Source: an uncultured Muribaculaceae bacterium (lineage in GTDB: Bacteria > Bacteroidota > Bacteroidia > Bacteroidales > Muribaculaceae). Taken from it: a stretch of DNA of 64,000 nt. Location: the NCBI GenBank assembly GCA_910578075.1, contig CAJTPK010000013.1, forward strand, positions 21,949 to 85,948. Reading direction: 5' to 3'. Shown here piece after piece: positions 8,331-18,544 of this stretch. Below the pieces are notes generated by a model. It saw only the letters and a list, made by a program, of their open reading frames with translations. It did not search any database and was not told the DNA's origin. The translations under genes were made by a program, and so were the position numbers. Position 1 is the first letter of the stretch. Each line of letters begins with the position of its first letter.

Positions 8331-9863
8331 ATGAAGATTTACAACATAATGGCAGCATTGGCCGCAGTATTGCTTCTCTCATCCTGCGACCTTGACAAAT
8401 ATCCGATGTCGGAAGTGGCTGCGGAAGACTATGTGAAAGACGATGCGTCGCTCAATACCCTCGTGATCGGCTGCTACAACGGTCTCCACTCTGTGATGTA
8501 TTACGAATGGGCACTTACAGAGTTGCGTTCCGACAACACCCGTATGCACCTCACCGGCTCCACATCAAGTAACTCCAAACTCGTGGAGCAACTTGACCAA
8601 GGCGTCATAAACGCAGAACACGCCTGGGTTTCCGACTACTGGAACTCAGCTTACAGCACTATCGCCCGCTGCAATAATGTGCTTGGCTACTTAGGTAAAG
8701 CATCTACCTCAGAAAACCGCAACCGATTCGAAGGGGAAGCACTTTTCCTGCGTTCGCTACAGTATTTCAACCTCGTGCGTCTCTGGGGTCCGGTATTCAA
8801 GGTTACTGAAAAGATCTCAAATGAGGAAGCCCGCAACATGCAGCGTTCTTCGACAGAAGAGATCTACGACCTGATCGAAAGCGATCTTCGTCATATAATA
8901 GATGATTCGCTTCTGCCGGCTCAACAGAATGACGCCGACCTCGGCCGCGCGGACATGACCGCTGCAAAAGCTTTGCTCGCAAAAGTCTATGCAACACGCT
9001 ACAATCCCGGAGATACCAAGTACCGCGAAGCCGGAGACCTCTGCCTTGAAGTGCTGCGTTCACCCTCAGTCGGGAACCCCTCCTCTGCAACAGATCTCGT
9101 GGCATATACCGACATCTTCTCCTCCCTCAACGAGATGAACAAAGAGATAATCTTTGCCGTGCGCTACACCGGAGGCAAAGTCGGATTGGGTTCTCCATTC
9201 GGCAATCTCTTCGCACCCACCAACAACGGTGCAAACGTGATCATGGGAACTTGCAGCAACTATAACTGTCCCAGCGACAACCTTCTTGCCGCATACGATA
9301 TGAGCCAGGGTGCTGACAAACGCCGCGATGTAAACCTTGCCGAGAGCTATTTCAACGCAACCACCGGACAATGGGTAACTAAAAACGCACGATATGTGCG
9401 CAAATATCTCAACCGAGACCAGGATTCCAACCCCATCACCAGCCAGTATGATGGAGACGCCGACTGGCCAGTGATACGCGTCGGAGACATCGCCCTTCTC
9501 TACGCAGAGATAGCCAACGAGACAACTGGACCGGCTGCCGAGCCGCTGAAATATCTCAACATGATCCACGAGCGCGCTGGACTTGCACCCTACAGCGCAA
9601 CAGATGTCTCATCCCGCTATGATTTCCGCGAGGCTGTGCGTAACGAGCGCCGTCTTGAGCTCGCCTTCGAGAACCAGAGATGGTTTGATCTTCTCCGCTG
9701 GGGAATAGCACGCGAGACTGTCAACAACTATATCGCCGGGGAATCGTTCTACAGCGGCTACAGCTACACAGTGAATCCTCTCGCAGACTGGCAGCTGATG
9801 CTACCCGTGCCTATTGATGTGATTAATATCAATCCAAATGTAGCACAGAATTTCGGATATTGA
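8331..9863 (+). CDS. SusD/RagB-family glycan-binding lipoprotein
   Basis: 510 aa. The lipoprotein signal has its lipobox Cys at about residue 19 (LLLSSC). The N-terminal SusD-like TPR region includes the conserved AHRAEALFLRS-like motif (here NRFEGEALFLRSLQYFNLVRLWGPV). The C-terminal family motif is RNERRLELAFENQRWFDLLRWG. It acts as the surface lid of the SusC channel and binds the oligosaccharide. It is co-transcribed with susC (14-nt gap) and followed 33 nt later by the TIG lipoprotein. Confidence 0.93.
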   Translation: MKIYNIMAALAAVLLLSSCDLDKYPMSEVAAEDYVKDDASLNTLVIGCYNGLHSVMYYEWALTELRSDNTRMHLTGSTSSNSKLVEQLDQGVINAEHAWVSDYWNSAYSTIARCNNVLGYLGKASTSENRNRFEGEALFLRSLQYFNLVRLWGPVFKVTEKISNEEARNMQRSSTEEIYDLIESDLRHIIDDSLLPAQQNDADLGRADMTAAKALLAKVYATRYNPGDTKYREAGDLCLEVLRSPSVGNPSSATDLVAYTDIFSSLNEMNKEIIFAVRYTGGKVGLGSPFGNLFAPTNNGANVIMGTCSNYNCPSDNLLAAYDMSQGADKRRDVNLAESYFNATTGQWVTKNARYVRKYLNRDQDSNPITSQYDGDADWPVIRVGDIALLYAEIANETTGPAAEPLKYLNMIHERAGLAPYSATDVSSRYDFREAVRNERRLELAFENQRWFDLLRWGIARETVNNYIAGESFYSGYSYTVNPLADWQLMLPVPIDVININPNVAQNFGY

Positions 9864-9895
9864 TTCCCTTGTGATTCCACTTAAATTGCAAATAG

Positions 9896-11560
9896 ATGAA
9901 AACTCAATATATAAGTTCAATTCTCGCAGTAGCCTCCATATTCGTATATGGAGCATGCGACAAGGAATCGATGAATGAATTCATCGAGACAGCTCCTGTG
10001 GTAACCACCTTCTCCCCGGCTGAAGGATACGCAGGTTGCGAAATAACCGTAACCGGAGAAGCACTCAACAACGTAGTCAGCGCCACCATCGGTGGCGAAG
10101 CCGCTACAATCTCACAACGCGTGAGCGATAAATGTATCCGCATCACAGTGCCTGCGATGGCGCATACCGGCAAACTGACATTGACAAATGCCATCGGATC
10201 GGGAGAATCCGCTTCCGAATTCACCATGACATATCCGGCACCGGCACCCCGCCTGTCAGATCTTCCGGCAGAAATTGAGCTGGCTTCCAATCTGCTCATA
10301 TATGGTGAGCGCATGAGCGTGATTACCCGAGCTCTCTTCCGCGCTGACGGTCATGATCCCCGCGAGGCTGAGATCATCAGCCGCACCGACAGGGAAATCG
10401 TGGTTAAAGTTCCATACGTTGAAGCAGACGACGCTACTTTGATGTTCGAATATTTCGATGGTTCAAAACTCACATATGACGACAGCGGAGCTGCTTCCGG
10501 AAGAGTGAAGATTGCACGATTCGCGCCCTCTGTAAGTTCCATTTCATCAGGCTCGGCTAAAATAGGAGATGTGATTGTGATGGATGGCAGCAGTCTTGAC
10601 AAAGTGAACAGAGTGCTCATCAACGGAAACGAGTGTCTTATCACGATGCAGACCGCAGAGACTATCAAATTCGTAGTGCCTGAACTCGACAGCTTCGAAG
10701 ACGGAGACAACATCGCCACACTTGAGATAGAATACTTCGATGGTGTGGAGAAAAAGATGCTCAACGATTCATTTACCGTAAGCGTTCCCCGCATACTTTT
10801 TTGGGAAGACCGCAAGGTTTGGGGACAGGGACGAGATGTAGAGGAACTGACATCATTCTTCTCTCCTGAAACCGGGGTGGCATATTCCAACAGTCTCTGG
10901 CGCACACTCGATGCAGTGTCATACAAATATCAGGCATCCACATGTTCGGCAAACCAGATTCCCGCCGTATCGGAGGCTGATTACAATTCAGTGCTGCCTT
11001 ATTTCTTCTTCACAGGCATCAGCGCAGGAACGCTTCAGGTGAATTCCCCTGCAGCAAGCGCTTCGACTCTCAAGAATTTCTTCTGGCAAAACAAATCAGA
11101 TGCAGAATCACGTGTGACCGGAGCCAACGCCAACTGCTACGGAACTCCGGTACTTGGATTCCTCTGCCTTGATCCATCCGTAGAGAGCCATGCCGCCCTC
11201 ATAAACAAAATAAAGAGCGGCACACTCGACCGCCTTGACAAGGACACTTATCCAATCGACACGCAGAGTAAGAAATGTGGAGATATATCCATAAGCTCCA
11301 TCGCAAACTCAGTGAAAGACTCGCAGTTTGCCCCCGGAGTATTCACAGTAGGTCAGGAAAAAAGCGCGGATCTTGACAGTTATATAATGGTTTTCCATTA
11401 CAACCATAAGGGTCTTAACAGTTCAAACCGCTCCGAAAACATCCGCAGAATGGGTGTGCTCCATATAAAGCATATAGACTTCAAACTCTATAACAACACC
11501 AACGCGCCTTCATCCTCATCAGTGACATTCGACATGTACTGGATGAAACGCGACTATTAA
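9896..11560 (+). CDS. TIG/IPT-domain surface lipoprotein, probable glycan-binding protein
   Basis: 554 aa. Lipobox Cys at about residue 20 (VYGAC). At least two or three IPT/TIG immunoglobulin-like repeats occupy residues 30-300 (VTTFSPAEGYAGCEITVTGEALNNVVSATIGG; VSSISSGSAKIGDVIVMDGSSLDKVNRVLING). The C-terminal ~250 residues, with many Trp and Tyr, are not a domain I recognise. Proteins of this layout directly after SusD are usually surface glycan-binding proteins (SusE/F position). No catalytic motif is visible; alginate binding is inferred from context. Confidence 0.75.
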   Translation: MKTQYISSILAVASIFVYGACDKESMNEFIETAPVVTTFSPAEGYAGCEITVTGEALNNVVSATIGGEAATISQRVSDKCIRITVPAMAHTGKLTLTNAIGSGESASEFTMTYPAPAPRLSDLPAEIELASNLLIYGERMSVITRALFRADGHDPREAEIISRTDREIVVKVPYVEADDATLMFEYFDGSKLTYDDSGAASGRVKIARFAPSVSSISSGSAKIGDVIVMDGSSLDKVNRVLINGNECLITMQTAETIKFVVPELDSFEDGDNIATLEIEYFDGVEKKMLNDSFTVSVPRILFWEDRKVWGQGRDVEELTSFFSPETGVAYSNSLWRTLDAVSYKYQASTCSANQIPAVSEADYNSVLPYFFFTGISAGTLQVNSPAASASTLKNFFWQNKSDAESRVTGANANCYGTPVLGFLCLDPSVESHAALINKIKSGTLDRLDKDTYPIDTQSKKCGDISISSIANSVKDSQFAPGVFTVGQEKSADLDSYIMVFHYNHKGLNSSNRSENIRRMGVLHIKHIDFKLYNNTNAPSSSSVTFDMYWMKRDY

Positions 11561-11613
11561 ACCGTGACTATTAAAATAAAAACATTAAGCAAATAGATTA
11601 GATTGTAATCGCC

Positions 11614-13662
11614 ATGCAGGTTATGAAAATTATGAGGTTTAGATTGATGATGATGACTATTCTGACGAGTGCGGCTGCGACAGCGGCATCCGCCGGTACG
11701 GTCACGGTCTCACTTCCCGATGCGGGGGCGGCAATAGCCGCTGCCCGCCCGGGAGACGAGATTCTCATCTCCGATGGCGAATGGAGCGACATTTCCCTCA
11801 AATGGAAGGCTCCCGGATTTCCATTGTGTGTCCGTGCATTGAACCCAGGGAAAGTACGCATCAGCGGCAACAGCTCTCTGCGGATCAGCGGAGACTCTTT
11901 GACCATCGGAGGACTTGATTTCAGGCATGCCTCTATCGCCAAAGGTGGCATAATCGAATTCCGCAACGGCAGAGATGTGGCAAATGCATGTCGTCTCACA
12001 AACTGCGTTATCGATTCATGTAATCCGTCAAGCCGAGTGATGGCTGGTAATTATATCGTGATGCACGGCAAAGGCAACCGTGTTGACCATTGCTCGCTTA
12101 CCGGCAAGCTCAATCTCGGAGTAACACTGCTTGTGAACCTTAACGATGCCCGCAGTCTCGCCAACAATCACAGGATAGATCACAATTATTTCGGGACAAG
12201 ACCTGTCTACGGTTCAAACGGTGCCGAGACTATGAGAATCGGCACCTCTCAGCAGGCATACGAAACTTCCGGAACAATTGTGGAAAACAACCTTTTCGAA
12301 CGATGCAACGGTGAAGTGGAGATAATATCCGTAAAATCATCCGATAATATCGTGAGAGACAACACATTCTTCGAATGCGAAGGGGTAGTGGCGCTTCGCC
12401 ATGGCAAACGAAACAAAGTGACCGGGAACCACTTCTACGGCAATTCCCGCCAAAACACAGGAGGTGTGCGCGTTGTGGATGAAGGTCATGAGATAAGCGG
12501 CAACACATTCGACGGTCTTGCCGGAGGAAGATTCTTCTCTGCTCTTGCTTTGATGAACTCCGTTCCCAATTCTCTCCCGAACAGATATGTGAGAGTCAGC
12601 AATACGGATATACATCATAACACATTCAACAATTGCACAAATATTGAATTCGGCACGGGCCGCGACATGGAAAGGACAGAAGCGCCTGCTGACTGCCGTT
12701 TCCATGACAATGCGATTACTCCTGCAAAAGGTTGCAAACCGTACATTTTCATAGACCCTGCGGCAGAGGTGAAGATTTCCGGAATCAGGAAAGCTAAATC
12801 ATCGTCTGTTCCTGACATCACATCTATACGCAACGGTTATGGAGCGACAAGAGAAAATATTACAGCAGGAATTGCAGCAGCTCTTGTTCCCGACACCATT
12901 CGCCTTGCATCTGGAGTGCTGTTCCGCGATGAGACATTAAGCATCACGCGCCCGACTGTGATTCTCGGAAGCGACTCATCGAAAGGAACTACCTTACGTT
13001 GGAAAGGCAGCAAATCCGGCAATTTCATCACTATCTGCAATGGGGCGAAACTCGAGGTTCATAATATAACATTCGATTTCGCATTGCAACAGGGGTACAC
13101 GACAGTTCGCAACGCCATTGCAACGGAAACAGGTATGCTTACCCCCTACTCCCTTACAGTTGACGGATGCCGTTTCATCAACAGCCCGGAGAGCGGTTGC
13201 TGCGCGATAAGAGGGACAAAAGGCACTTTCGCCGATGTCTTCACTGTAAAAAACTCCATGTTCGCGGATCTTTCGGGCAACGGTATCTCTCTCGCTGATG
13301 AAACTGACGACAAGGGTGTATACAGTGCTGACCATATAACAATCTCCTCATGCAGCTTCAGCCATATGCTCGGTATACCGGTGAATATCTACCGTGGCGG
13401 TAGCGATGAGTCCACAGCAGGACCATACGTATCAGTGCTCGAATGCAAGTTTGATGACTGCTGCAACCGTGAGCGCGGAAGCGCGCTGAGGTTGATCGGG
13501 CCGCAGAAACTCCTTGTGAAAGACTGCCTGTTCGACAACAGCGGACGCGGAGGAGCCACCATAAGACTTGATGAGACATCCTGGGAAGATGTGAAAGTAA
13601 AAAACTGCGAATGGATCAATTCCGGAAGGGTGATCTCCAACCGCAATGTAATCGAACAATAA
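11614..13662 (+). CDS. PL6-family alginate lyase (chondroitinase-B fold), two beta-helix domains
   Basis: 682 aa with a signal peptide (about 1-27); ATG 11623 is an alternative start. Residues about 28-390 match polysaccharide lyase family 6: NGAETMRIGTSQ (202-213), NNLFERCNGEVEIISVKS and ALRHGKRN. The Lys at about 241 and Arg at about 262 have the same 21-residue spacing as the catalytic Lys/Arg pair of chondroitinase B and AlyGC. The C-terminal half (about 390-680) is a second right-handed beta-helix, as in two-domain PL6 enzymes. Its role would be to cut alginate or its oligomers by beta-elimination in the periplasm or at the surface. The next gene is a PL17 lyase. Confidence 0.88.
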   Translation: MQVMKIMRFRLMMMTILTSAAATAASAGTVTVSLPDAGAAIAAARPGDEILISDGEWSDISLKWKAPGFPLCVRALNPGKVRISGNSSLRISGDSLTIGGLDFRHASIAKGGIIEFRNGRDVANACRLTNCVIDSCNPSSRVMAGNYIVMHGKGNRVDHCSLTGKLNLGVTLLVNLNDARSLANNHRIDHNYFGTRPVYGSNGAETMRIGTSQQAYETSGTIVENNLFERCNGEVEIISVKSSDNIVRDNTFFECEGVVALRHGKRNKVTGNHFYGNSRQNTGGVRVVDEGHEISGNTFDGLAGGRFFSALALMNSVPNSLPNRYVRVSNTDIHHNTFNNCTNIEFGTGRDMERTEAPADCRFHDNAITPAKGCKPYIFIDPAAEVKISGIRKAKSSSVPDITSIRNGYGATRENITAGIAAALVPDTIRLASGVLFRDETLSITRPTVILGSDSSKGTTLRWKGSKSGNFITICNGAKLEVHNITFDFALQQGYTTVRNAIATETGMLTPYSLTVDGCRFINSPESGCCAIRGTKGTFADVFTVKNSMFADLSGNGISLADETDDKGVYSADHITISSCSFSHMLGIPVNIYRGGSDESTAGPYVSVLECKFDDCCNRERGSALRLIGPQKLLVKDCLFDNSGRGGATIRLDETSWEDVKVKNCEWINSGRVISNRNVIEQ

Positions 13663-13672
13663 TACGAACACC

Positions 13673-15919
13673 ATGAATATACTCATGAATATCCGATTAA
13701 AGAAATATCTGGCATGCGCATGCGCTGTCATAGCCATTTCGGCATCAGGAGCAAAGAGCCAGCACCCCTGTCTCCTTTTCAACACCGAGGAACTGTCCGA
13801 AATGAAAGCCGGCATGAAGGAGGCTCCCCTCTTCGACAAAAGTATCAGCAAGATAATTGAATCTGCTGAGAACGCTCTTACCTCGGAGATTTCGGTGCCT
13901 GTGCCATGCGATGGCGGCGGCGGTCCTGTGCACGAGCAGCATAAAGCCAATTATTATGAGCTGATGAATCAGGGCGTAGCCTACCGTTTTACCGATGACA
14001 AACGATATGCAGAGAGAGCAGCCCGTATGTTTGAGGAATATGCAAAGCTCTACCCCACACTCGGCTATCACCAGCTTGGACTGAGTCCCGTGCCCGGCAG
14101 ACTTTTCTGGCAGACTCTCAACGAAAGCGTATGGCTTGTGCATGCTTCCGTGGCATATGATTGCATACGCGATTACCTCTCCGCATCCCGACGCGCTAAC
14201 ATCGAGAAGAATCTGCTCTTCCCTATGGCGGAATTCATAATGACCGGCACAGACGACAACCGAGCTAATCTAAAGACATTCAATAAAATGCATAATCACG
14301 GCACCTGGGCCACAGCTGCCGTCGGCATGGCTGGTATGGCAACAGACCGCAAGGATCTGGTTGACAAGGCTCTTTACGGCACAGACCTTAGCGGAAAAAA
14401 CGGAGGATTCCTGCAGCAAATGGACTGGCTGTTCTCCCCCGACGGATATTTCACAGAGGGCGCATACTATCAGCGCTATGCACTCTGGCCATTTGTGATT
14501 TTCGCACAGTGCATCAACCATACACGTCCGGAACTGAAAGTGTTCGAGCGCCGCGACCATATCCTCTCCAAGGCATTCGACGCTCTCTTCCAGCTAAGCT
14601 ACGAAGGTGAATTCATGCATATCAACGACGCAATGGAGAAAGGATTGTGCGCCCAGGAGATTGTCTACGCCGCCAATATCCTGTATGGTGTGGAGCCAGA
14701 CAATACCACGCTCCCCTATATCGCCCGTCTATATCATGACGATTGCATACCTTGCGCCGGCGGTTATCGTCTGGCACGTGCTATAGCTGAGAAACCTGCG
14801 GAATCCACTCCATTCCGATCCACCCTTCTGCGCGATGGCCGCGATGGGAAGGATGGCGGGTTCGGTATAATCCGCGACACCGCCGCCGGACGTAACACCG
14901 CTTTGACAATGAAAGCTACAAGTCACGGTCTGAGCCATGGCCATTACGACAAACTCACCATGGCATTATATGACAATGGCAAAGAGATATTCCTTGATTA
15001 CGGTGCCTCCCGCTTCATCAATCTCGAAGCCAAGAACAGCGGACACTACACCAAGGAAAATGATACTTTCTGCAAGCAGTCGATTGCCCACAACACACTT
15101 GTAGCCGACGGAACATCACATTTTGGAGGCATCTACAAAGTGTCGAGCAAACATCACTCCGATTTTACAGATTTCAAGTCAGACCCCTCGGGAAAATTCC
15201 AGGCAATGACAGCAGAAGAGAAGAACGCCTATGCCGACAAAGGGATAGCAATGGAGCGCACTTTGATGCATGCGTCTCTTCCCGGCATGTCATATCCCGT
15301 TATTCTTGACCTTATGAGGGTAAAAGCAACAGGCGAACATCAATATGACATGCCGTTCTGGTATCGTGGTCACATGGTATCAACCAATACCCGTCAGACC
15401 CGCTCCCTGACAGAGATGCGCCCGCTTGGCGACAGCCACGGTTACCAGCATATCTGGGTTGACGCAGACTGCCAGCCGGAAGATGGGACATCGATGCAGT
15501 TCACATTCTTCAACGGCAACCGCATGTACAGTGTTACAAGCAATGCCACCGCGCCTATGACTGGGAAACTGATGCATCTCGGTGCCAACGACCCGAATTT
15601 CAACCTCCGCGAAGAGAAAGGATGGCTCGTGAGAGTGCCCAAGGCAGCTGACTGCACCATAGCCTCGCTCATAGAGCCTCACGGAGAATATGACGTTATT
15701 CGGGAAACAGCTTCCGGAACAAAGTCTTCGGTCAGCGATGTCCGCATTGTCTCCGACACCCCTGACCATACGGCAGTAAAGATTGAATATGGACCTAAAA
15801 AACAGGCTGCCATTCTCTTCGTGGCGCGCGATTCAGACCCTGACAAAAGTCATACAGTTGCAATCGACGGCAAAACCCACACATGGACAGGACATTATCA
15901 CATAACAGCAAATAATTAA
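13673..15919 (+). CDS. PL17-family oligoalginate lyase (heparinase II/III-like)
   Basis: 748 aa with a signal peptide (about 1-29). An (alpha/alpha) toroid N-domain carries MHNHGTWA (Asn208-His209) and GAYYQRYAL (Tyr265). The 56-residue spacing equals that of the catalytic His202 and Tyr258 of Saccharophagus Alg17c. The C-terminal half is the heparinase II/III-like beta-sandwich (HGLSHGHYDKLTMALYDNGKEIFLDYGASRF). These enzymes act exolytically on alginate oligomers to release unsaturated monouronate, the substrate of the KdgF-like protein encoded 18 nt downstream. Confidence 0.9.
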   Translation: MNILMNIRLKKYLACACAVIAISASGAKSQHPCLLFNTEELSEMKAGMKEAPLFDKSISKIIESAENALTSEISVPVPCDGGGGPVHEQHKANYYELMNQGVAYRFTDDKRYAERAARMFEEYAKLYPTLGYHQLGLSPVPGRLFWQTLNESVWLVHASVAYDCIRDYLSASRRANIEKNLLFPMAEFIMTGTDDNRANLKTFNKMHNHGTWATAAVGMAGMATDRKDLVDKALYGTDLSGKNGGFLQQMDWLFSPDGYFTEGAYYQRYALWPFVIFAQCINHTRPELKVFERRDHILSKAFDALFQLSYEGEFMHINDAMEKGLCAQEIVYAANILYGVEPDNTTLPYIARLYHDDCIPCAGGYRLARAIAEKPAESTPFRSTLLRDGRDGKDGGFGIIRDTAAGRNTALTMKATSHGLSHGHYDKLTMALYDNGKEIFLDYGASRFINLEAKNSGHYTKENDTFCKQSIAHNTLVADGTSHFGGIYKVSSKHHSDFTDFKSDPSGKFQAMTAEEKNAYADKGIAMERTLMHASLPGMSYPVILDLMRVKATGEHQYDMPFWYRGHMVSTNTRQTRSLTEMRPLGDSHGYQHIWVDADCQPEDGTSMQFTFFNGNRMYSVTSNATAPMTGKLMHLGANDPNFNLREEKGWLVRVPKAADCTIASLIEPHGEYDVIRETASGTKSSVSDVRIVSDTPDHTAVKIEYGPKKQAAILFVARDSDPDKSHTVAIDGKTHTWTGHYHITANN

Positions 15920-15937
15920 CAATTAAAACTATACGAC

Positions 15938-16279
15938 ATGAAAACCAGAAGCGCCGTTTGGCAGATAGAGAAAGAGATGGAATGGGAAACAGTTGGCGAA
16001 GGTGTGCGCCGCCAGATAATGGCTTACGACGGACAGCTGATGCTCGTGAAAGTGCATTTTGACAAAGGGGCGATAGGCACGATGCATGAGCACTACCACA
16101 GCCAGGCAACATATGTTGTAAGCGGAAAATTCGAGCTCACCATCGGTGATGAGAAACGCATCATCGAAGCCGGCGACGGATATTATGTAGCTCCCGATGT
16201 GCTCCACGGATGCGTATGCCTCGAACCGGGAATCCTTATCGATACTTTCTCACCAATGCGCCAAGACTTCTTGAAATGA
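15938..16279 (+). CDS. kdgF: KdgF-like cupin: unsaturated-uronate linearisation
   Basis: 113 aa, a single-domain cupin of the KdgF size. Metal-ligand motif TMHEHYHSQATYVVSGKFELTIGDEKR and second cupin motif YYVAPDVLHGCVCLEPGILIDTFSPMRQDFL; the FSPxRxDFL tail is characteristic of KdgF. KdgF speeds the conversion of 4,5-unsaturated monouronates, from lyases such as PL17, to linear ketouronates (DEHU). The gene stop overlaps the transporter start (ATGA at 16276-16279), so the two are probably coupled. Confidence 0.88.
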   Translation: MKTRSAVWQIEKEMEWETVGEGVRRQIMAYDGQLMLVKVHFDKGAIGTMHEHYHSQATYVVSGKFELTIGDEKRIIEAGDGYYVAPDVLHGCVCLEPGILIDTFSPMRQDFLK

Positions 16280-17748
16280 AAATCAAAGGAATGAGATGGG
16301 TGATCATCAGCCTCATTATGATGATCACCATTATAAACTACCTCGACCGCGGCACCCTCAATTACATGTGGGTGGCTAATGTCGACTACGAATTGCAGCC
16401 GACCGCCGGGAGTGCGAATGGCGACAACAGCGCAGTTCTCCTCCCCGACGGGAGCTACAGACTCATCAACAGCCGCGGAGAGGAATCCGAAGTTTCCGCA
16501 GCAAGAGTCAAGATTAAAGAGAAAGATGGCCACACCTATGCGAGTGTGCAGGAGGGAATGGCCGTTGACCTCGGTCTGGTGAATCCGGAAGATCCCGATG
16601 CCACCCAGAAAGCCAAGGATCTGCTCGGCACAATCACCATATTCTTCATGATAGCCTACGGCATAAGCCAGATGGTGTCCGGCAAGATATATGACAAGAT
16701 AGGTTGCCGCCGAGGCTTCTTCTGGAGCGCACTGGTATGGGGTGTGGCAGACGCACTCACCTCTCTTTCCAAGGGACTCGCTTCCCTGACCATTTTCCGT
16801 GTGATGCTTGGTCTGGGAGAGGCTGGTCCGTGGCCCGGAACCACCAAGAGCAACGCCATCTGGTTTCCCCAGAAAGAACGTGCCCTTGCCCAGGGTCTCT
16901 TCGGAGCCGCCGCGTCTGTGGGCAGTGTGCTGGCACCGATCGTGATCCTTATGCTTTTCCTTGCATTCGGATGGAAATGGACATTTGTCATCGTCGGTGG
17001 TCTCGGTGTAGTATGGGTCGTGCTCTGGCTTTTCATCAACAAAGCGGATCCGGAGGATCATCCTTGGGTGACTGAAGAGGAGAAAAACCATATTCTTGAG
17101 GGACGATGCAATCCGGTTGCGTGTCCCGCACCTGATGAGAAGGGGAAATCATGGGGCGAACTTCTCCGTCAGCGCAAAAACTGGTCGGTGATCCTGGGAC
17201 GCTTCTTCCTTGATCCCATCTGGTGGATGTTCGTGACATTCCTCCCCCTCTACCTTACCGATGTATTCAACCTCAACATCAAGGAGGTGGCGTTCTCGGC
17301 ATGGGTGCCATACGCAGGCGCGGCAGTAGGATCGATTGCAGGCGGCTGGTTCTCCGGCTGGTTGATTTCGAAAGGACGGTCTGTCAACTTCGCCAGAAAA
17401 TGCGCCATGCTGGTGGGTGGCGGCATAATCCTCCCCGCCATAATCGGAAGCGTGATGGCTCAGACAGTGATGATGGCTGTAATCTGCATGGCATTCGTGC
17501 TGGCTGGATTCCAGTTCTTCATAACCAACCTCCAGACAATCCCCAGCGACCTCCACAGTGGCAAATCAGTCGGTTCACTGGCAGGTCTCGGCGGAGCGGC
17601 GGCTGTGCTTGGAACAATCCTCGCAATCTTCTTCTCCGACATGATCTCGAGCTGGACACTCCTATTCGGACTCCTCGCAGCCTTGGTTCCTCTCTCCTGG
17701 CTGTCGATCTTCCTTACAGTAGGCAAAATCGAGAAAATCAAAAATTAA
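16276..17748 (+). CDS. MFS transporter of the hexuronate (ExuT/ACS) type with large loop insertion
   Basis: Start chosen at ATG 16276, which overlaps the kdgF stop and begins MKIKGMRWVIISLIMMITIINYLDRGTLNY, the standard first helix with the NYLDR motif; this gives 490 aa. It has twelve TM helices and the motif GEAGPWPGTTKSNAIWFPQKERALAQG typical of anion/hexuronate symporters. An 80-90 residue hydrophilic, probably periplasmic, insertion lies between TM1 and TM2 (about 30-115). It likely imports unsaturated uronate or DEHU across the inner membrane. Confidence 0.85.
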   Translation: MKIKGMRWVIISLIMMITIINYLDRGTLNYMWVANVDYELQPTAGSANGDNSAVLLPDGSYRLINSRGEESEVSAARVKIKEKDGHTYASVQEGMAVDLGLVNPEDPDATQKAKDLLGTITIFFMIAYGISQMVSGKIYDKIGCRRGFFWSALVWGVADALTSLSKGLASLTIFRVMLGLGEAGPWPGTTKSNAIWFPQKERALAQGLFGAAASVGSVLAPIVILMLFLAFGWKWTFVIVGGLGVVWVVLWLFINKADPEDHPWVTEEEKNHILEGRCNPVACPAPDEKGKSWGELLRQRKNWSVILGRFFLDPIWWMFVTFLPLYLTDVFNLNIKEVAFSAWVPYAGAAVGSIAGGWFSGWLISKGRSVNFARKCAMLVGGGIILPAIIGSVMAQTVMMAVICMAFVLAGFQFFITNLQTIPSDLHSGKSVGSLAGLGGAAAVLGTILAIFFSDMISSWTLLFGLLAALVPLSWLSIFLTVGKIEKIKN

Positions 17749-17783
17749 TATAGATTAGATAAACCTTTTTTAAACCAAACAAA

Positions 17784-18536
17784 ATGAAACTTACTGATAA
17801 AGTAGCTATCGTTACCGGCGGCTCACGCGATATAGGCCGCGCCGTATGTATCAAACTCGCACAGGAAGGTGCAAAAGTAGTTGTAAACTATTTCCATAAC
17901 AAGGCTGAGGCTGACGAGACACTTCGTCTCATCGAGGAGGCAGGCGGCACAGCTATCGCAGTGCAGGGCGACATGACCAAAGGTGATGATGTCAAGAAAC
18001 TCTTTGACGAGTGCTCCAAAGCATTCGGTGACAACCTCGATATCCTCGTGAATGTAGCGGGCGGCATCATCGGCAGAAAGAAAATCACCGAGCAGGATGA
18101 GGAATGGTATGACACCCTCATGAATGTCAACATGAAATCCGTATGGTATTGCACACGTGCGGCAGTGCCCCACATGAAAGCCGGTGCTTCCATCGTGAAC
18201 TTCTCATCGCTCGCAGCGCGCGATGGCGGCGGCGCAGGCGCATCACTCTACGCAACTTCAAAGGCTGCTGTTTCCTGCTTCACCCGCTCAATGGCAAAGG
18301 AACTTGGTCCTGACGGCATCCGCGTAAACGCGATCTGCCCCGGAACAATCGCAACTTCCTTCCATGACAGATTCAACACTCCCGAAAACCGCGAACGCGC
18401 CAAAGCCGGATATCCTCTCCGTCGTGAGGGAACAGCCGAGGAATGCGCTGATCTCGTGGCATATCTTGCATCAGACGAATCGTCATACCTCACCGGAACA
18501 AACATCGACATCAACGGTGGTTGCTTCTTCTCTTAA
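17784..18536 (+). CDS. SDR oxidoreductase, probable DEHU reductase
   Basis: 250 aa, a classical short-chain dehydrogenase. Cofactor motif TGGSRDIGRAV (about 11-21), NVAGG, catalytic SSLAARDGGGAGASLYATSKAA (Ser-Tyr-Lys), and a C-terminal YLASDESSYLTGTNIDINGGCFFS. Between kdgF/transporter and kdgK, the most economical role is NAD(P)H-dependent reduction of DEHU to 2-keto-3-deoxygluconate, as in other alginate pathways. Cofactor preference cannot be read safely from the sequence. Confidence 0.8.
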   Translation: MKLTDKVAIVTGGSRDIGRAVCIKLAQEGAKVVVNYFHNKAEADETLRLIEEAGGTAIAVQGDMTKGDDVKKLFDECSKAFGDNLDILVNVAGGIIGRKKITEQDEEWYDTLMNVNMKSVWYCTRAAVPHMKAGASIVNFSSLAARDGGGAGASLYATSKAAVSCFTRSMAKELGPDGIRVNAICPGTIATSFHDRFNTPENRERAKAGYPLRREGTAEECADLVAYLASDESSYLTGTNIDINGGCFFS

Positions 18537-18544
18537 GAATCCTT

